Source: Aurantibacillus circumpalustris (GTDB taxonomy: Bacteria > Bacteroidota > Bacteroidia > B-17B0 > Aurantibacillaceae). From it: DNA of 64,000 nucleotides. Shown piece after piece: positions 36,695 through 46,892 of this stretch. Each line of letters begins with the position of its first letter. Position 1 is the first letter of the stretch. Position numbers and translations under genes: made by a program. The stretch covers positions 248,001-312,000 of the forward strand of contig NZ_CP121197.1 in the NCBI RefSeq assembly GCF_029625215.1, written 5' to 3'. Below the pieces are notes generated by a model. The model was not told where the DNA came from, did no database searches, and saw only the letters and a list, made by a program, of their open reading frames with translations.

Positions 36695-38281
36695 TTAATC
36701 TACGTTATCGTGTAAAAATGAATTGTTCGGACGGATTTCGATTTTCTTGTCATCTCCTTCACTTAAAGTGTAACGAGAAACATTCGATTCTGTACTTGGC
36801 GTTTTATTCTCCAACACAATATTTTTGCGCTCAAAAGCAGTTTGTTTTTCCAATGCTGCAAGCCCTTCTGGACTTTTCATCTTTAATGTAATGTCCTTTA
36901 GTCTACGAATACGCTCCTGCGCCAATTTAATTTGTTCCTCTCTACTCACAGCTTCGTGATTAGTATTCTGCATTTCTTCTTGCTTCACTTCACTTGTAGG
37001 GGTTTTTTCACTTTCGTCAGTTATCGTATTAAATGTAAACTCCTGAACTGGAAGATTTGTTTCGGTTTCTTCAACATTATTAACTTCCTGTTTAGGAGTT
37101 GGATTAGACTCTCTTTCCTTAACAGGTCCATCTGCCTGGTGCATTGGTGAAATAAGGTTCTCCGGCTCACTCTCTGTTTTTGTATAAACAAATGGCTCAT
37201 TATTTTTTATTTCATCAATAATATTTGTCTGTTTAGCTTCTTCCTGAACAGACTCAGTTTTTTCGTCGAGGTTTACAATTTTACGCTCTTTGAAAACTGG
37301 TGCTTCAAAGCCAGTAGTAGCTTTTGATTTAAAACCAGTAGCAATAATTGTCACGCTTACGTTATCACCCAAAGATGCGTCGGTGCCGTAACCAGTAATT
37401 AATTCGGCGGTTCCACCAGCTGCCTCTTGGATAAAATCGGTAATATCACCAAATTCATCCATATCGATATCGTCACTTCCGCTCATAATGTTTAATAACA
37501 CGTGACGAGCACCACTGATATCATTATCGTTTAGTAAAGGAGAGTTTAAGGCTTGTTCAACCGCTTTGATAGCGCGCTTTTCACCGCTTGCTACAGCAGA
37601 TCCCATAATTGCTACACCGCTATCTTTCATAACTGTTTTCACGTCATTGAAATCAACGTTGATATGCATGTGCAAGCTGATGATTTCAGCTATACTCTTT
37701 GCTGCACCTGTTAACACATCGTCTGCATGCTCAAAAGCTTCGCTCATTTTTAAGTTACCGTAGATCTCACGCAGTTTATCGTTTCCAATAACTAATAAAG
37801 TATCAACGTACTTTTTCATTTCCTCTAATCCTGCCTCAGCTTGTGCACGACGTTTTTTTCCTTCGAATGTAAATGGAATCGTAATTATACCAACCGTTAG
37901 TATTCCCATTTCACGAGCAATACTCGCAATCACAGGTGCAGCACCTGTTCCGGTTCCACCACCCATACCAGCGGTAATAAATACCATTTGAGTATCGTCG
38001 TCAAAATAACTTTTTATTTCATCAATCGATTCTAAAGCAGCATCACGTCCTACTTCCGGAATAGAACCCGCACCCAAACCTCTTGTAGATTTTTCACCCA
38101 ATTGGATTTTATTTTTAACCGGACTTTTTTCTAAAGCCTGCTTATCCGTATTACAGATGATGAAATCCACACCTTTAATTCCTAATCGGAACATGTGGTT
38201 AACGGCATTGCTTCCGCCGCCGCCTACACCAATCACTTTAATGATTGATTTCTCTTCCTGTGGTAATTCAAATTGCATCAT
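36695..38281 (-). CDS. ftsZ: Cell division GTPase FtsZ
   Basis: Tubulin-like protein that forms the Z ring. The nucleotide-binding loop GGGTGTG lies near residues 107-113, with NTDKQAL and the synergy-loop NVDFNDVKTVM further on. At 528 aa it is longer than the usual ~390. The extra length is a ~190-residue acidic, low-complexity linker (~325-500) ending in NNSFLHDNVD, the conserved C-terminal peptide of Bacteroidota that contacts FtsA. It is last in the dcw cluster, 59 bp after ftsA, and followed by a strong terminator. Confidence 0.96.
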   Translation of the reverse strand: MMQFELPQEEKSIIKVIGVGGGGSNAVNHMFRLGIKGVDFIICNTDKQALEKSPVKNKIQLGEKSTRGLGAGSIPEVGRDAALESIDEIKSYFDDDTQMVFITAGMGGGTGTGAAPVIASIAREMGILTVGIITIPFTFEGKKRRAQAEAGLEEMKKYVDTLLVIGNDKLREIYGNLKMSEAFEHADDVLTGAAKSIAEIISLHMHINVDFNDVKTVMKDSGVAIMGSAVASGEKRAIKAVEQALNSPLLNDNDISGARHVLLNIMSGSDDIDMDEFGDITDFIQEAAGGTAELITGYGTDASLGDNVSVTIIATGFKSKATTGFEAPVFKERKIVNLDEKTESVQEEAKQTNIIDEIKNNEPFVYTKTESEPENLISPMHQADGPVKERESNPTPKQEVNNVEETETNLPVQEFTFNTITDESEKTPTSEVKQEEMQNTNHEAVSREEQIKLAQERIRRLKDITLKMKSPEGLAALEKQTAFERKNIVLENKTPSTESNVSRYTLSEGDDKKIEIRPNNSFLHDNVD

Positions 38282-38340
38282 GGTCTTCTTATTATTGGTT
38301 ATTACTTATTTTCTGTTATTTATTTTATACTGTATTTTAA

Positions 38341-39702
38341 TTATTCAATATCGTCACTCATCCAATCTTTTGTTCTATCAATCAATGTTGTAAAAAAGCT
38401 GCCAATTTTTTTCTGTGAATGACCGATTACTTTTTTGCTATCCTTCTTTTTAGAGGCAGAACTTTCAACTTCTACTTCCACTTCTTGTTTAGCAAGATTG
38501 GAACCACGCTTCGAATCACGTTCGTATTTCTCAATTCCTTTCATTACTAATCCAACACCTGTTGCAAACAAAGGATTTTTTAACTCATCATCATTTCCAG
38601 CTAAATGTTCGTTTGGTGTTCCAATACGACAATCCATTCCTGTAGTAAGCATTACTAATTGTGGTAAATGTTTTAATAAAGACCCACCACCTGTTACTAC
38701 AATTCCTGCAGCCAATTTACGTTCAAAACCACTACTCTTAATTTCAAACAATACAAACTCAAGAATTTCTTCCATACGCGCTTGTATAATTTGTGCTAAA
38801 AACTTTACTGAAATTTCTTTGTGAGGACGTCCACGTAAACCTGGAATAGAAATGATTTCATTTTCCTGATTCTCTTGTGAAAGTGCTGAGCCGAATTTCA
38901 TCTTCAATTGTTCAGCTTGTGTTTTTATAATTCCACAACCCTCTTTAATATCATCGGTAATAATGTTTCCACCAAAAGGAATAACAGCAGTGTGACGAAT
39001 AATTCCATCGTAAAAAATTGCGACATCCGTTGTACCACCGCCTATATCAATTAACACAACACCAGCTTCTTTCTCCTCATCACTTAACACTGCATCTGCA
39101 CTTGCTAGCGGCTCTAAATGTAAATCCACTGTTTGAAGGCCTGCACGATCAACGCATTTGAATATATTTTTTACTGCACTTACTTGTCCTGTAATAATGT
39201 GAAAATTTCCTTCTAAACGAATACCGGCATGACCGATAGGATTTTTAATTCCAGATTCACTATCAATAATATATTCTTGAGGAATAACATGAATAATTTC
39301 TTCGCCCGGACTCATCACCAAACGGTGCATGTTATCGATTAAATTATCAATATCTTTTTGATTAACCTCATCGTCTAAACTCTGACGCGTAATCATTCCT
39401 CGGTGTTGCATGCTCTTAATATGCTGACCAGCGATACCAACAATCACTTCACCAATATCCACGTTTGCTTTATCAGCTGCCATAGCCACGGCAGTTTTTA
39501 TAGACGCTACAGTCTGTTCAATATTTACAACCACACCACGGTTTACACCCAAGGATTCAGATTTTCCAATACCAAGAATTTCAACTTTTCCAAATTCATT
39601 CTTACGCCCAACAATTGCTGCAATTTTAGTTGTTCCAAGATCTAAGCCAACAACTAGCTCAGAGGCTAGATTTGGATTGGTTGGTGTTGTTTTCTTTTCC
39701 AT
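38341..39702 (-). CDS. ftsA: Cell division protein FtsA
   Basis: Actin-like membrane tether for FtsZ. ATPase motifs: VGLDLGTTKIAAIVG (18-32), VVLIDIGGGTTDVAIF (~215-230) and GIVVTGGGSLLKHL (~333-346). The C-terminus is amphipathic (SFFTTLIDRTKDWMSDDIE) and should bind the membrane. At 453 aa it is slightly long, with a charged Ser/Lys-rich linker before the last helix. It lies between ftsQ and ftsZ, preceded by a perfect 18-bp palindrome in the 52-bp gap. Confidence 0.95.
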   Translation of the reverse strand: MEKKTTPTNPNLASELVVGLDLGTTKIAAIVGRKNEFGKVEILGIGKSESLGVNRGVVVNIEQTVASIKTAVAMAADKANVDIGEVIVGIAGQHIKSMQHRGMITRQSLDDEVNQKDIDNLIDNMHRLVMSPGEEIIHVIPQEYIIDSESGIKNPIGHAGIRLEGNFHIITGQVSAVKNIFKCVDRAGLQTVDLHLEPLASADAVLSDEEKEAGVVLIDIGGGTTDVAIFYDGIIRHTAVIPFGGNIITDDIKEGCGIIKTQAEQLKMKFGSALSQENQENEIISIPGLRGRPHKEISVKFLAQIIQARMEEILEFVLFEIKSSGFERKLAAGIVVTGGGSLLKHLPQLVMLTTGMDCRIGTPNEHLAGNDDELKNPLFATGVGLVMKGIEKYERDSKRGSNLAKQEVEVEVESSASKKKDSKKVIGHSQKKIGSFFTTLIDRTKDWMSDDIE

Positions 39703-39722
39703 ACGTTTTATGTTGTGAAGCG

Positions 39723-39740
39723 TCCCGATAGCTATCGGGA
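39723..39740. repeat. Perfect 18-bp palindrome between ftsQ and ftsA
   Basis: TCCCGATAGCTATCGGGA is fully self-complementary. It lies in the only sizeable gap between ftsQ and ftsA and resembles intergenic palindromes seen widely in Bacteroidota genomes. It could be a transcript hairpin or a dispersed repeat. Confidence 0.7.
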
Positions 39741-39754
39741 TGCGCTGCTCATTA

Positions 39755-40567
39755 TTATTTTTTGGTACAAACTACCAAGTTTTTATATTTTAAATTGACA
39801 GCGGAATATTTTGTCCAGCTGTCTGATTTACTCAAGCCTTCAGTATAAAATAATTTAAGTTTGTTAAACTTTTCAGGAATATTTTTCGCATCCCCAAACA
39901 CTATTTTATGATTACCAATTGCAGGAAATAATTCTAATTCGTTTTCGGCATTCACATAAATCTGATGAATAAGTTGTGAAAGACTAGAATCTGCATTTAT
40001 GAAATTAGCTACATCCAATAAATCGTCAAGCACACTTACATCCTTAAACACCTTACTCTTTTTAATTTGATCAACCGAAAATTCATAGCGTCTTGAATAG
40101 GGCTCATTAATTTCTCCGTTGGCTACTATCACTCGCGCTGAATAATTTTGATTCAATGGCATTAATTTACTCTGCGAATCAATGTAATAACTTTCTCCAT
40201 TTTTATTAATAATGCGAAGCACAGGAGTCCGTTGAAGTATTTCTACTTTAATTTCTCCATTCATATCAGCTGATACTTCTGCATTTTCAATAGCCGGATG
40301 AGAGTTTAAGGCTTTTTCCAATTCTGGAACGTTGATGTTCTCGTATCTCGATGAAAGAAGTGAGTCATTTCTCTCCTTAAAAAACGCCTTGATATCGTTT
40401 TCGTTTAAAAAGAAATTTTCATCGTTGTTCTGAATATTTACAGTAAGTGTATTCGCTACAATATTCCTTTCGCTTTTAGATACAAAGGCGAGTGAACTGC
40501 CAAGACCTGCAATTGCAATAATCCAAAGAACGGTAACTAAAACTCTTCTATAATTTATTTTTCTCAC
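39755..40567 (-). CDS. ftsQ: Cell division protein FtsQ/DivIB
   Basis: A 270-residue bitopic membrane protein of the divisome. A short cytoplasmic N-terminus is followed by one membrane segment (VLVTVLWIIAIAGLGSSLAF, 10-29) and a periplasmic part with a POTRA-like beginning (VNIQNNDENFFLNENDIKAF) and FtsQ domain. Sequence is poorly conserved, as is normal; position after murC supports it. It starts with GTG, overlapping the murC stop as GTGA, so translation is coupled. Confidence 0.9.
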   Translation of the reverse strand: MRKINYRRVLVTVLWIIAIAGLGSSLAFVSKSERNIVANTLTVNIQNNDENFFLNENDIKAFFKERNDSLLSSRYENINVPELEKALNSHPAIENAEVSADMNGEIKVEILQRTPVLRIINKNGESYYIDSQSKLMPLNQNYSARVIVANGEINEPYSRRYEFSVDQIKKSKVFKDVSVLDDLLDVANFINADSSLSQLIHQIYVNAENELELFPAIGNHKIVFGDAKNIPEKFNKLKLFYTEGLSKSDSWTKYSAVNLKYKNLVVCTKK

Positions 40568-41946
40568 TGCCTTAATATATTTTCAATTGGTGCAATCAAC
40601 GAATCAATATCACCAGCTCCCATCGTCACAATTATCTCCCTTTTGTTAGTTTTAATCTCCTCCAACACTTCAATTTTTGATAATAGCTTCTTATCCTTCA
40701 ACTTCATTTTCCTCAATAACCAACTGGAATTTACTCCCTCAATTGGTTTTTCTCGCGCTGGATAAATTTCAAGTAAAATACATTCATCCAACATGTCTAA
40801 ACTCTCAGCAAACGCATCAGCAAAATCACGCGTTCTGCTAAATAAATGCGGCTGAAAAATACCCGTTATTTTTTTTCCAGGATATAATTTCTTCACAGAC
40901 CCAATCGTAGCTTTTAGTTCTTCTGGATGATGTGCGTAATCATCTATGTAAACTACTTTTTCGGTTTTTACTCTATAATCAAAACGGCGTTTAACGCCAG
41001 TGAAAGAACGTAATGCCTCTTTTATGACTGATCCTTTTATGCCTAACTGCTGCGCAATTGCAACCGCAGCTATTGAATTTTCAACATTGTGCAAACCGGG
41101 TAAACCAAGTGTGACGTTGCTTATAGACTCAATTGGACTTTTTATGTCATAAAAAAACTGTGCATTCTCAACAGTTATTGATTGTGCACAATATTCGGTA
41201 TCTAAATTTAACGAGTAGATGATTCTTTCGTCCGTGAGGTTCAAATCGTTATCAACATTTTTCTTAACAATTAAAACACCATTTTTCTTCACTTGCTTCG
41301 AGAATAGCGTGTAACTTTCTTTAACATGATTCAGATCTCCGTATATATCCAAATGATCAGCATCGGCACTCGTAATTACAGCTATTTCAGGATGGAGCGT
41401 TAAAAAAGAACGATCGTATTCATCTGCTTCCACAACAACATAAGCATTCGTGTCGTTTACATCTCCTAATAATAAATTTGTATTATAGTTGCTTGAAATT
41501 CCGCCCATAAAAGAAAAGCAATTAATTCCTGCACTTTTTAAAAGATGAGTCACCAATGTTGTGGTGGTGGTTTTACCATGAGTGCCAGCAATGGCAATGG
41601 TTTTAAATTGTTTTGTTATTTCACCAAGTACTTGCGATCGCTTTAAAATTGTATAACCATTCTCGAGTAAATACTGATACTCTGAATGTTCTTTTGGCAC
41701 CGCGGGAGTATAAACTATTAAAACCTCTTCTTTCTTGTAATTTTTCAAAAAAGACGTAAGCTGCGTAAGGTCTTCTTCATAGTGATTAGTAATTCCCTCT
41801 TTAGTCAGAAGCTTACAGAGATCTGATTCCGTTTTATCGTAGCCGACAACCTCTTTTTTATAATGATTAAAAAAACGTGCCAATGCACTCATTCCAATTC
41901 CACCTACACCTAAAAAATAATATAGTTTATAGTTTAGTATGTTCAT
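40564..41946 (-). CDS. murC: UDP-N-acetylmuramate--L-alanine ligase
   Basis: Adds L-Ala to UDP-MurNAc, the first amino-acid step of the peptidoglycan stem. 460 residues: FLGVGGIGMSALA at 12-24 (UDP-MurNAc binding), ATP loop AGTHGKTTTTTLV, EADEYDRSF, HNVENSIAA and YDYRVKT...IDDYAHHPEE, all standard. Its ATG overlaps the murG stop by one base (TAATG). Confidence 0.96.
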   Translation of the reverse strand: MNILNYKLYYFLGVGGIGMSALARFFNHYKKEVVGYDKTESDLCKLLTKEGITNHYEEDLTQLTSFLKNYKKEEVLIVYTPAVPKEHSEYQYLLENGYTILKRSQVLGEITKQFKTIAIAGTHGKTTTTTLVTHLLKSAGINCFSFMGGISSNYNTNLLLGDVNDTNAYVVVEADEYDRSFLTLHPEIAVITSADADHLDIYGDLNHVKESYTLFSKQVKKNGVLIVKKNVDNDLNLTDERIIYSLNLDTEYCAQSITVENAQFFYDIKSPIESISNVTLGLPGLHNVENSIAAVAIAQQLGIKGSVIKEALRSFTGVKRRFDYRVKTEKVVYIDDYAHHPEELKATIGSVKKLYPGKKITGIFQPHLFSRTRDFADAFAESLDMLDECILLEIYPAREKPIEGVNSSWLLRKMKLKDKKLLSKIEVLEEIKTNKREIIVTMGAGDIDSLIAPIENILRQ

Positions 41947-43055
41947 TATAGTGTGTAGTTCGCTAATTTTAAAACCTCTGTTGCAATAACATTCGCTGAA
42001 TCAAAAAAGGCCATTTTGCTAATATTGTTAGTTAAAGCGACCTGACGTTGTTCGTTTGTAATCAATTCTATAGCGGCTTGAATTAATGTTTGTCTCGCTT
42101 CCGCATCTTTCACCAACACTGCAGCTTCTTTGTTAACCAAAGCCATAGCATTTTTTGTTTGATGATCTTCAGCCACATTTGGAGAAGGCACCAAAATACA
42201 GGGAATACCAATATTGCATAATTCGGAAACTGAACTTGCTCCAGCTCTCGAAATCACGATATCTGAAACAGCATACGCTAAATCCATGCGTGAAATAAAA
42301 TCAAGAGCGTTAATATTATTTTTTGAAAAACTTTTAGTTTGATCTTTAGCTGTTTGATAATATCCCTTCCCAGTTTGCCAGATAAGCTGAATATCATTTT
42401 CTACTAGTTTTTGTAACCCCACACCTAATGCTTCATTAATTGTTTTTGCACCAAGACTTCCGCCAATGACTAAAATTGTTTTTTTACTTGGATCGAGTTT
42501 AAAAAAAGACAAGGCTTCCTCCCGTTTACTTCGCACATCTTTAAGATCTTGCCTTACTGGATTACCGGTTAAAATAATTTTTTCTTTTGGAAAAAACTTT
42601 TCCATGCCTTCATAAGCAACACAAATTTTACTCGCTTTTTTTGAGAGTAATTTATTGGTGATTCCTGCATAAGAATTTTGTTCTTGTAATAAAGCTGGAA
42701 TTCCTTTAGAGGTTGCTGCTCTTAAAAGTGGGCCACTCGCGTAACCACCCGTTCCAACAACTACATCGGGTTGAAATTCCTTAATAATTTTTCGTGTTTT
42801 TAATAAACTCTGAATAATTAAAAATGGAAGTTTTAAGTTGGCTAAAGTTAACTTCCGCTGAAGTCCTGCTATTGGAACACCAATAATTTGGTAACCCGCT
42901 AGTGGAACTTTTTCCATTTCCATTTTTCCTAAAGCACCTACAAACAAAATTTCTATGTCCGGGACAAGTTTCTTAAGTTCATTAGCGATAGAAACGGCCG
43001 GGAAAATATGTCCCCCAGTACCTCCTCCACTTAATATGACTTTTAATTTTTTCAA
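41946..43055 (-). CDS. murG: UDP-GlcNAc:undecaprenyl-PP-MurNAc-pentapeptide GlcNAc transferase
   Basis: Converts lipid I to lipid II at the inner membrane face. 369 residues: the first G-loop GGGTGGHIFPAVSIA (10-24), the second GTGGYASGPLLRAA (~101-114) and the donor-site motif AGASSVSELCNIGIPCILVP with EDHQTKNA. It follows ftsW by 51 bp. Confidence 0.96.
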   Translation of the reverse strand: MKKLKVILSGGGTGGHIFPAVSIANELKKLVPDIEILFVGALGKMEMEKVPLAGYQIIGVPIAGLQRKLTLANLKLPFLIIQSLLKTRKIIKEFQPDVVVGTGGYASGPLLRAATSKGIPALLQEQNSYAGITNKLLSKKASKICVAYEGMEKFFPKEKIILTGNPVRQDLKDVRSKREEALSFFKLDPSKKTILVIGGSLGAKTINEALGVGLQKLVENDIQLIWQTGKGYYQTAKDQTKSFSKNNINALDFISRMDLAYAVSDIVISRAGASSVSELCNIGIPCILVPSPNVAEDHQTKNAMALVNKEAAVLVKDAEARQTLIQAAIELITNEQRQVALTNNISKMAFFDSANVIATEVLKLANYTL

Positions 43056-43106
43056 AACCTAAAAGATATTTTTCAAACACCAGAGTTTGAAGGATTTTAA
43101 ATGCGT

Positions 43107-44258
43107 TTATGCGGTTTCTAATCTTTCTTCGTCTTTATCCTCTGAACCCCTGCTCACGCTCAAAATTATTCCGAGAGCAATCATACTAAACCAAATGGAT
43201 GTTCCACCCATACTTACAAGAGGCAAAGGTTGTCCGGTTACAGGAAAAAGATTCACCGCAACGGCCATGTTTACTAAAGCCTGAAAAACGAGACTAAATG
43301 ATAAACCAATTGCTACGAGTCCTCCAAATGGTTTGTCGTTATCTCTCATTATTTTTATGCCCCTATACAATAAGATCATATATAAAAAAAGTATCAGAAA
43401 TCCAGTTAGCAATCCATACTCTTCGATAATAATTGCATAAATAAAATCTGATGATGATTGCGGTAAAAAAGCTCGCTGCGTGCTCTTTCCAGGACCTTTA
43501 CCGATTACACCACTTGCAATTGCAATTTTGGCTTGCTCACTTTGATAATTGCTTTCTGTATCTCCTTTTGAATAATTTTCAATCCGCGCTTTCCAAGTTG
43601 TAGCGCGTCTACTTGGAAATGTTTCTGGAGCTAACCAAACCCATGAAAAAAGTATTGCGCCAATAACAAGACATAGTCCGCAAATTTTCGCAAGTATATT
43701 AATCTTAACCCCTCCAACAAACATTAATATCATGCAATTGAAAAATAAAAGAGCCGCCGTAGAAAAATTGGCTGGCAAAATTAAAACACAAACAAGTCCC
43801 ACGGGCAATAGAAGATATTTTGAAACCGACCTTAAATCTACCAGTTCTTTTGCTTTCGTCGTTAGAACACGCGCCACATAAATTAATAGCATAAGCTTAG
43901 CAATGTCAGAAGATTGAAACGTTAATCCCAAACCTGGAATTTCAATCCAACGCGAAGCTTCACCAGCACTTACACCTTTAAGTAATGTGTATATCAATAA
44001 AGGAATAGAAAGAATAAAACCAATTTGTGCCACTTTACTGAACATCGTGTATTTTATTTTATGAAACACATATGCAATACCAAACCCCAATGCAATTGTG
44101 ACAAAGTGTTTCACTAAATAAAATTCAGCATTACCCTGCTTAAATTTATATGCAAGTGTAACAACGGCGCTATATACTACTAAAACAGAAAGCAAGGAAA
44201 GAATGAACATGATTACCCATATTACCTTATCTCCTTTTAAGTAGTTAAAAAGTTTCAT
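43107..44258 (-). CDS. ftsW: SEDS-family glycan polymerase FtsW
   Basis: A 383-residue membrane protein with about ten transmembrane segments, the lipid II-polymerising partner of FtsI at the septum. SEDS motifs: WIEIPGLGLTFQSSDIAKL (~141-159, with the usual PSE region varied), a large loop with GKGPGKSTQRAFLPQSSSDF, EEYGLLTG and NLFPVTGQPLPLVSMGGTS. It sits between murD and murG in cluster order. Confidence 0.94.
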   Translation of the reverse strand: MKLFNYLKGDKVIWVIMFILSLLSVLVVYSAVVTLAYKFKQGNAEFYLVKHFVTIALGFGIAYVFHKIKYTMFSKVAQIGFILSIPLLIYTLLKGVSAGEASRWIEIPGLGLTFQSSDIAKLMLLIYVARVLTTKAKELVDLRSVSKYLLLPVGLVCVLILPANFSTAALLFFNCMILMFVGGVKINILAKICGLCLVIGAILFSWVWLAPETFPSRRATTWKARIENYSKGDTESNYQSEQAKIAIASGVIGKGPGKSTQRAFLPQSSSDFIYAIIIEEYGLLTGFLILFLYMILLYRGIKIMRDNDKPFGGLVAIGLSFSLVFQALVNMAVAVNLFPVTGQPLPLVSMGGTSIWFSMIALGIILSVSRGSEDKDEERLETA

Positions 44259-44283
44259 CTGTCTTGTACTTTAAAATAGAAAT

Positions 44284-45630
44284 TTAGAGAGATCTTACTG
44301 CTCCTTTAAATTGCATACCTCTATCTTCATAATTTTGAAATAAATCAAAACTTGCGCAAGCAGGCGACAACAATACAACATCACCCTTCTTACCTATTTT
44401 GTACGAAGCAGCAACAGCATCAGATGCATTGTCTGTTTCAACAATAATATCAACCACATCTTTAAATGCTGCGATTATTTTTTTATTGTCTTTCCCCAAA
44501 CAAACGATTGCTTTCACACGACCTTTCACAAGCTCTAACAATTCGTTGTAATCATTTCCTTTGTCTTGTCCACCACAAATCCATACCACCGGCTTTTCCA
44601 TGCTTTCGAGTGCATACCAAGTTGAGTTTACGTTTGTTGCTTTTGAGTCATTAATAAACTCAATACCATTTATAGACGCAACGAATTCCAAACGGTGTTC
44701 TACGTTTTGGAAATCTTGTAAACTTTCGCGGATAATTTCTTTGCGAACATCCACGATACGGGCAGTCATTGACGCTGCCATGCTGTTGTAAACATTGTGT
44801 TTACCTTGCAATGCTAATTCTTCAATTGTCATAATTAAGGGGTTTTGGTTTGGTTTATAATTAAGGGTTATTTGGTTTTCATTTAAAAAAGCGCCATCCC
44901 CATCAATTGGTTGCTTGATGCTAAAAGGGATTGCGGTTGCATTGATTTTGTGATTGCTCATGTAGTTGGTGATTGTTACATCATCAATATTGTACACAAA
45001 ATAATTTTGTTTGCTTTGGTTTTGAGTAATTCTGAATTTTGATGCTACGTAATTTTCGAATTTATAATCATACCTATCTAGGTGATCGGGTGTGATATTT
45101 AGAAGTACCGCAATATCTGCAGTAAAATCAAACATACCGTCTAACTGAAAGCTACTCAGTTCTAATACATAATAATCAAAATTCTCGCGTGCTACTTGTA
45201 AAGCGAAACTCTTTCCTACATTTCCCCCCAAGCCAACATTGTAACCTGCCTTTTTCAAAATATGATACGTCAACATGGTTGTTGTTGTTTTACCATTAGA
45301 TCCTGTTATGCATATTTTTTTCGCATTCGTATAACGACCTGCAAATTCAATTTCAGAAATCACAGGAATACTTTTCGCTCTCAATTTCTGCACGAGTTCC
45401 ACTTTATCTGGAATACCAGGGCTCTTAACCACCTCATCGGCGTTTAAAATAAATTCCTCTGTATGTACTCCTTCTTCGTACAAAATATTTTCTTCTATTA
45501 ATTGTTTTTTATACTTCTCTTTAATCAATGACTTGTCACTAACAAATACATCAAAACCTTTTTGTTTCGCCAGTATTGCCGTACCAACTCCACTTTCTCC
45601 ACTACCCAATATCACAAGTCGCTTAACCAC
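44284..45630 (-). CDS. murD: UDP-N-acetylmuramoyl-L-alanine--D-glutamate ligase
   Basis: Adds D-Glu to the stem peptide. 448 residues: N-terminal LVILGSGESGVGTAIL, ATP loop ITGSNGKTTTTML (~111-123), LNITPDHLDRYD, GKHNVYNSMAA, and FINDSKATNVNSTWYAL, typical for MurD. The start is GTG and overlaps the mraY stop by one base (TAGTG), so the two are translationally linked. Confidence 0.95.
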   Translation of the reverse strand: MVKRLVILGSGESGVGTAILAKQKGFDVFVSDKSLIKEKYKKQLIEENILYEEGVHTEEFILNADEVVKSPGIPDKVELVQKLRAKSIPVISEIEFAGRYTNAKKICITGSNGKTTTTMLTYHILKKAGYNVGLGGNVGKSFALQVARENFDYYVLELSSFQLDGMFDFTADIAVLLNITPDHLDRYDYKFENYVASKFRITQNQSKQNYFVYNIDDVTITNYMSNHKINATAIPFSIKQPIDGDGAFLNENQITLNYKPNQNPLIMTIEELALQGKHNVYNSMAASMTARIVDVRKEIIRESLQDFQNVEHRLEFVASINGIEFINDSKATNVNSTWYALESMEKPVVWICGGQDKGNDYNELLELVKGRVKAIVCLGKDNKKIIAAFKDVVDIIVETDNASDAVAASYKIGKKGDVVLLSPACASFDLFQNYEDRGMQFKGAVRSL

Positions 45631-46892
45631 TATCTCAACTTAAGTGTTACAAACGTTAATACCGCTAAGGCAATTCCAACGATAAAAAATCGCATTACAA
45701 TTTTTGATTCATGAAATCCAACTTTTTGATAATGATGATGAAGTGGTGCCATTTTGAATAATCGATTGGCCTGCGCAAATTCGAGTCCTCGTTTTTTCTT
45801 TTGGTATTTAAAATAATACACCTGCATGATCACAGATAAATTTTCTACTACAAACACGCCACATAAAATCGGAATAAGTAATTCTTTACGAATAGCTATC
45901 GCATACACTGCTATTATGCCACCGATAGCAAGACTTCCGGTGTCACCCATAAATACCTGTGCAGGAAACGAATTATACCACAGAAAACCAATACACCCAC
46001 CAATAAAGGCAGCAATAAATACAACCAACTCACCTGAATTTGGTATGTACATGATATTTAAATAATCCGCAAAAACCGTATTACCAGAAACGTAAGCGAG
46101 AATTCCTAACACGGTACCAATTATAGCACTCGTTCCCGCAGCCAACCCATCTATACCATCGGTAATGTTAGCGCCGTTTGAAACTGCAGTCACAATTAAT
46201 ATAACCATCGGAATAAATATGATCCAACCATATTTTAAACAGTCATCACAAGCCCATGAAATAAATTTCCCATAATCCAATTCATTGTTTTTAGAAAAAG
46301 GAATGGTCGTCTTTAAAGTTTTAATCGGTGTTTCGGCGTACTTCGGGCTATTTAATTTGTTCTCTACGTTTGATGAAATTGTGCCCAAATCTTTTGAAGT
46401 AGACAACACGCGCTCTTTCACAACCACGTCTGGATGAAAATATAAAACACAACCTACAATTAAACCGATTCCAATCTGACCAATGATTTTGAATTTTCCT
46501 TTTAGTCCTTCTTTATCTTTCTTAAATACTTTTATGTAATCATCTAAAAAACCAATTGCACCAAGCCACACTGTTGTGATTAACATAAGAAGAATGTATA
46601 CATTATGAACCTTTGCGAATAATAGAGTTGGAATAATGATAGCACCGATAATAATAAGTCCTCCCATAGTTGGAGTCCCTTTTTTCTGGGTCTGACCTTC
46701 CAAACCTAATTCACGAATTGTTTCTCCAATTTGCTTGCGACGAATAAATTCAATAATGGTTTTACCAAACGCCAACGAAATAATTAATGATGTAATCAAA
46801 GCCATCGCTGCTCGGAACGAGATGTAGTTAAATACACCTGCTCCTGGGAAGTCAAAAACTCTATCGAGATAATTAAATAAATAATACAACAT
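45630..46892 (-). CDS. mraY: Phospho-MurNAc-pentapeptide transferase
   Basis: Transfers phospho-MurNAc-pentapeptide to undecaprenyl phosphate, giving lipid I. 420 residues with ten membrane segments. Catalytic motifs: [43 protein letters not shown] and [11 protein letters not shown]. It carries an extra periplasmic-side loop of ~60 residues (~170-235) compared with the E. coli enzyme, a common Bacteroidota feature. It directly follows murE with no gap. Confidence 0.96.
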   Translation of the reverse strand: MLYYLFNYLDRVFDFPGAGVFNYISFRAAMALITSLIISLAFGKTIIEFIRRKQIGETIRELGLEGQTQKKGTPTMGGLIIIGAIIIPTLLFAKVHNVYILLMLITTVWLGAIGFLDDYIKVFKKDKEGLKGKFKIIGQIGIGLIVGCVLYFHPDVVVKERVLSTSKDLGTISSNVENKLNSPKYAETPIKTLKTTIPFSKNNELDYGKFISWACDDCLKYGWIIFIPMVILIVTAVSNGANITDGIDGLAAGTSAIIGTVLGILAYVSGNTVFADYLNIMYIPNSGELVVFIAAFIGGCIGFLWYNSFPAQVFMGDTGSLAIGGIIAVYAIAIRKELLIPILCGVFVVENLSVIMQVYYFKYQKKKRGLEFAQANRLFKMAPLHHHYQKVGFHESKIVMRFFIVGIALAVLTFVTLKLR

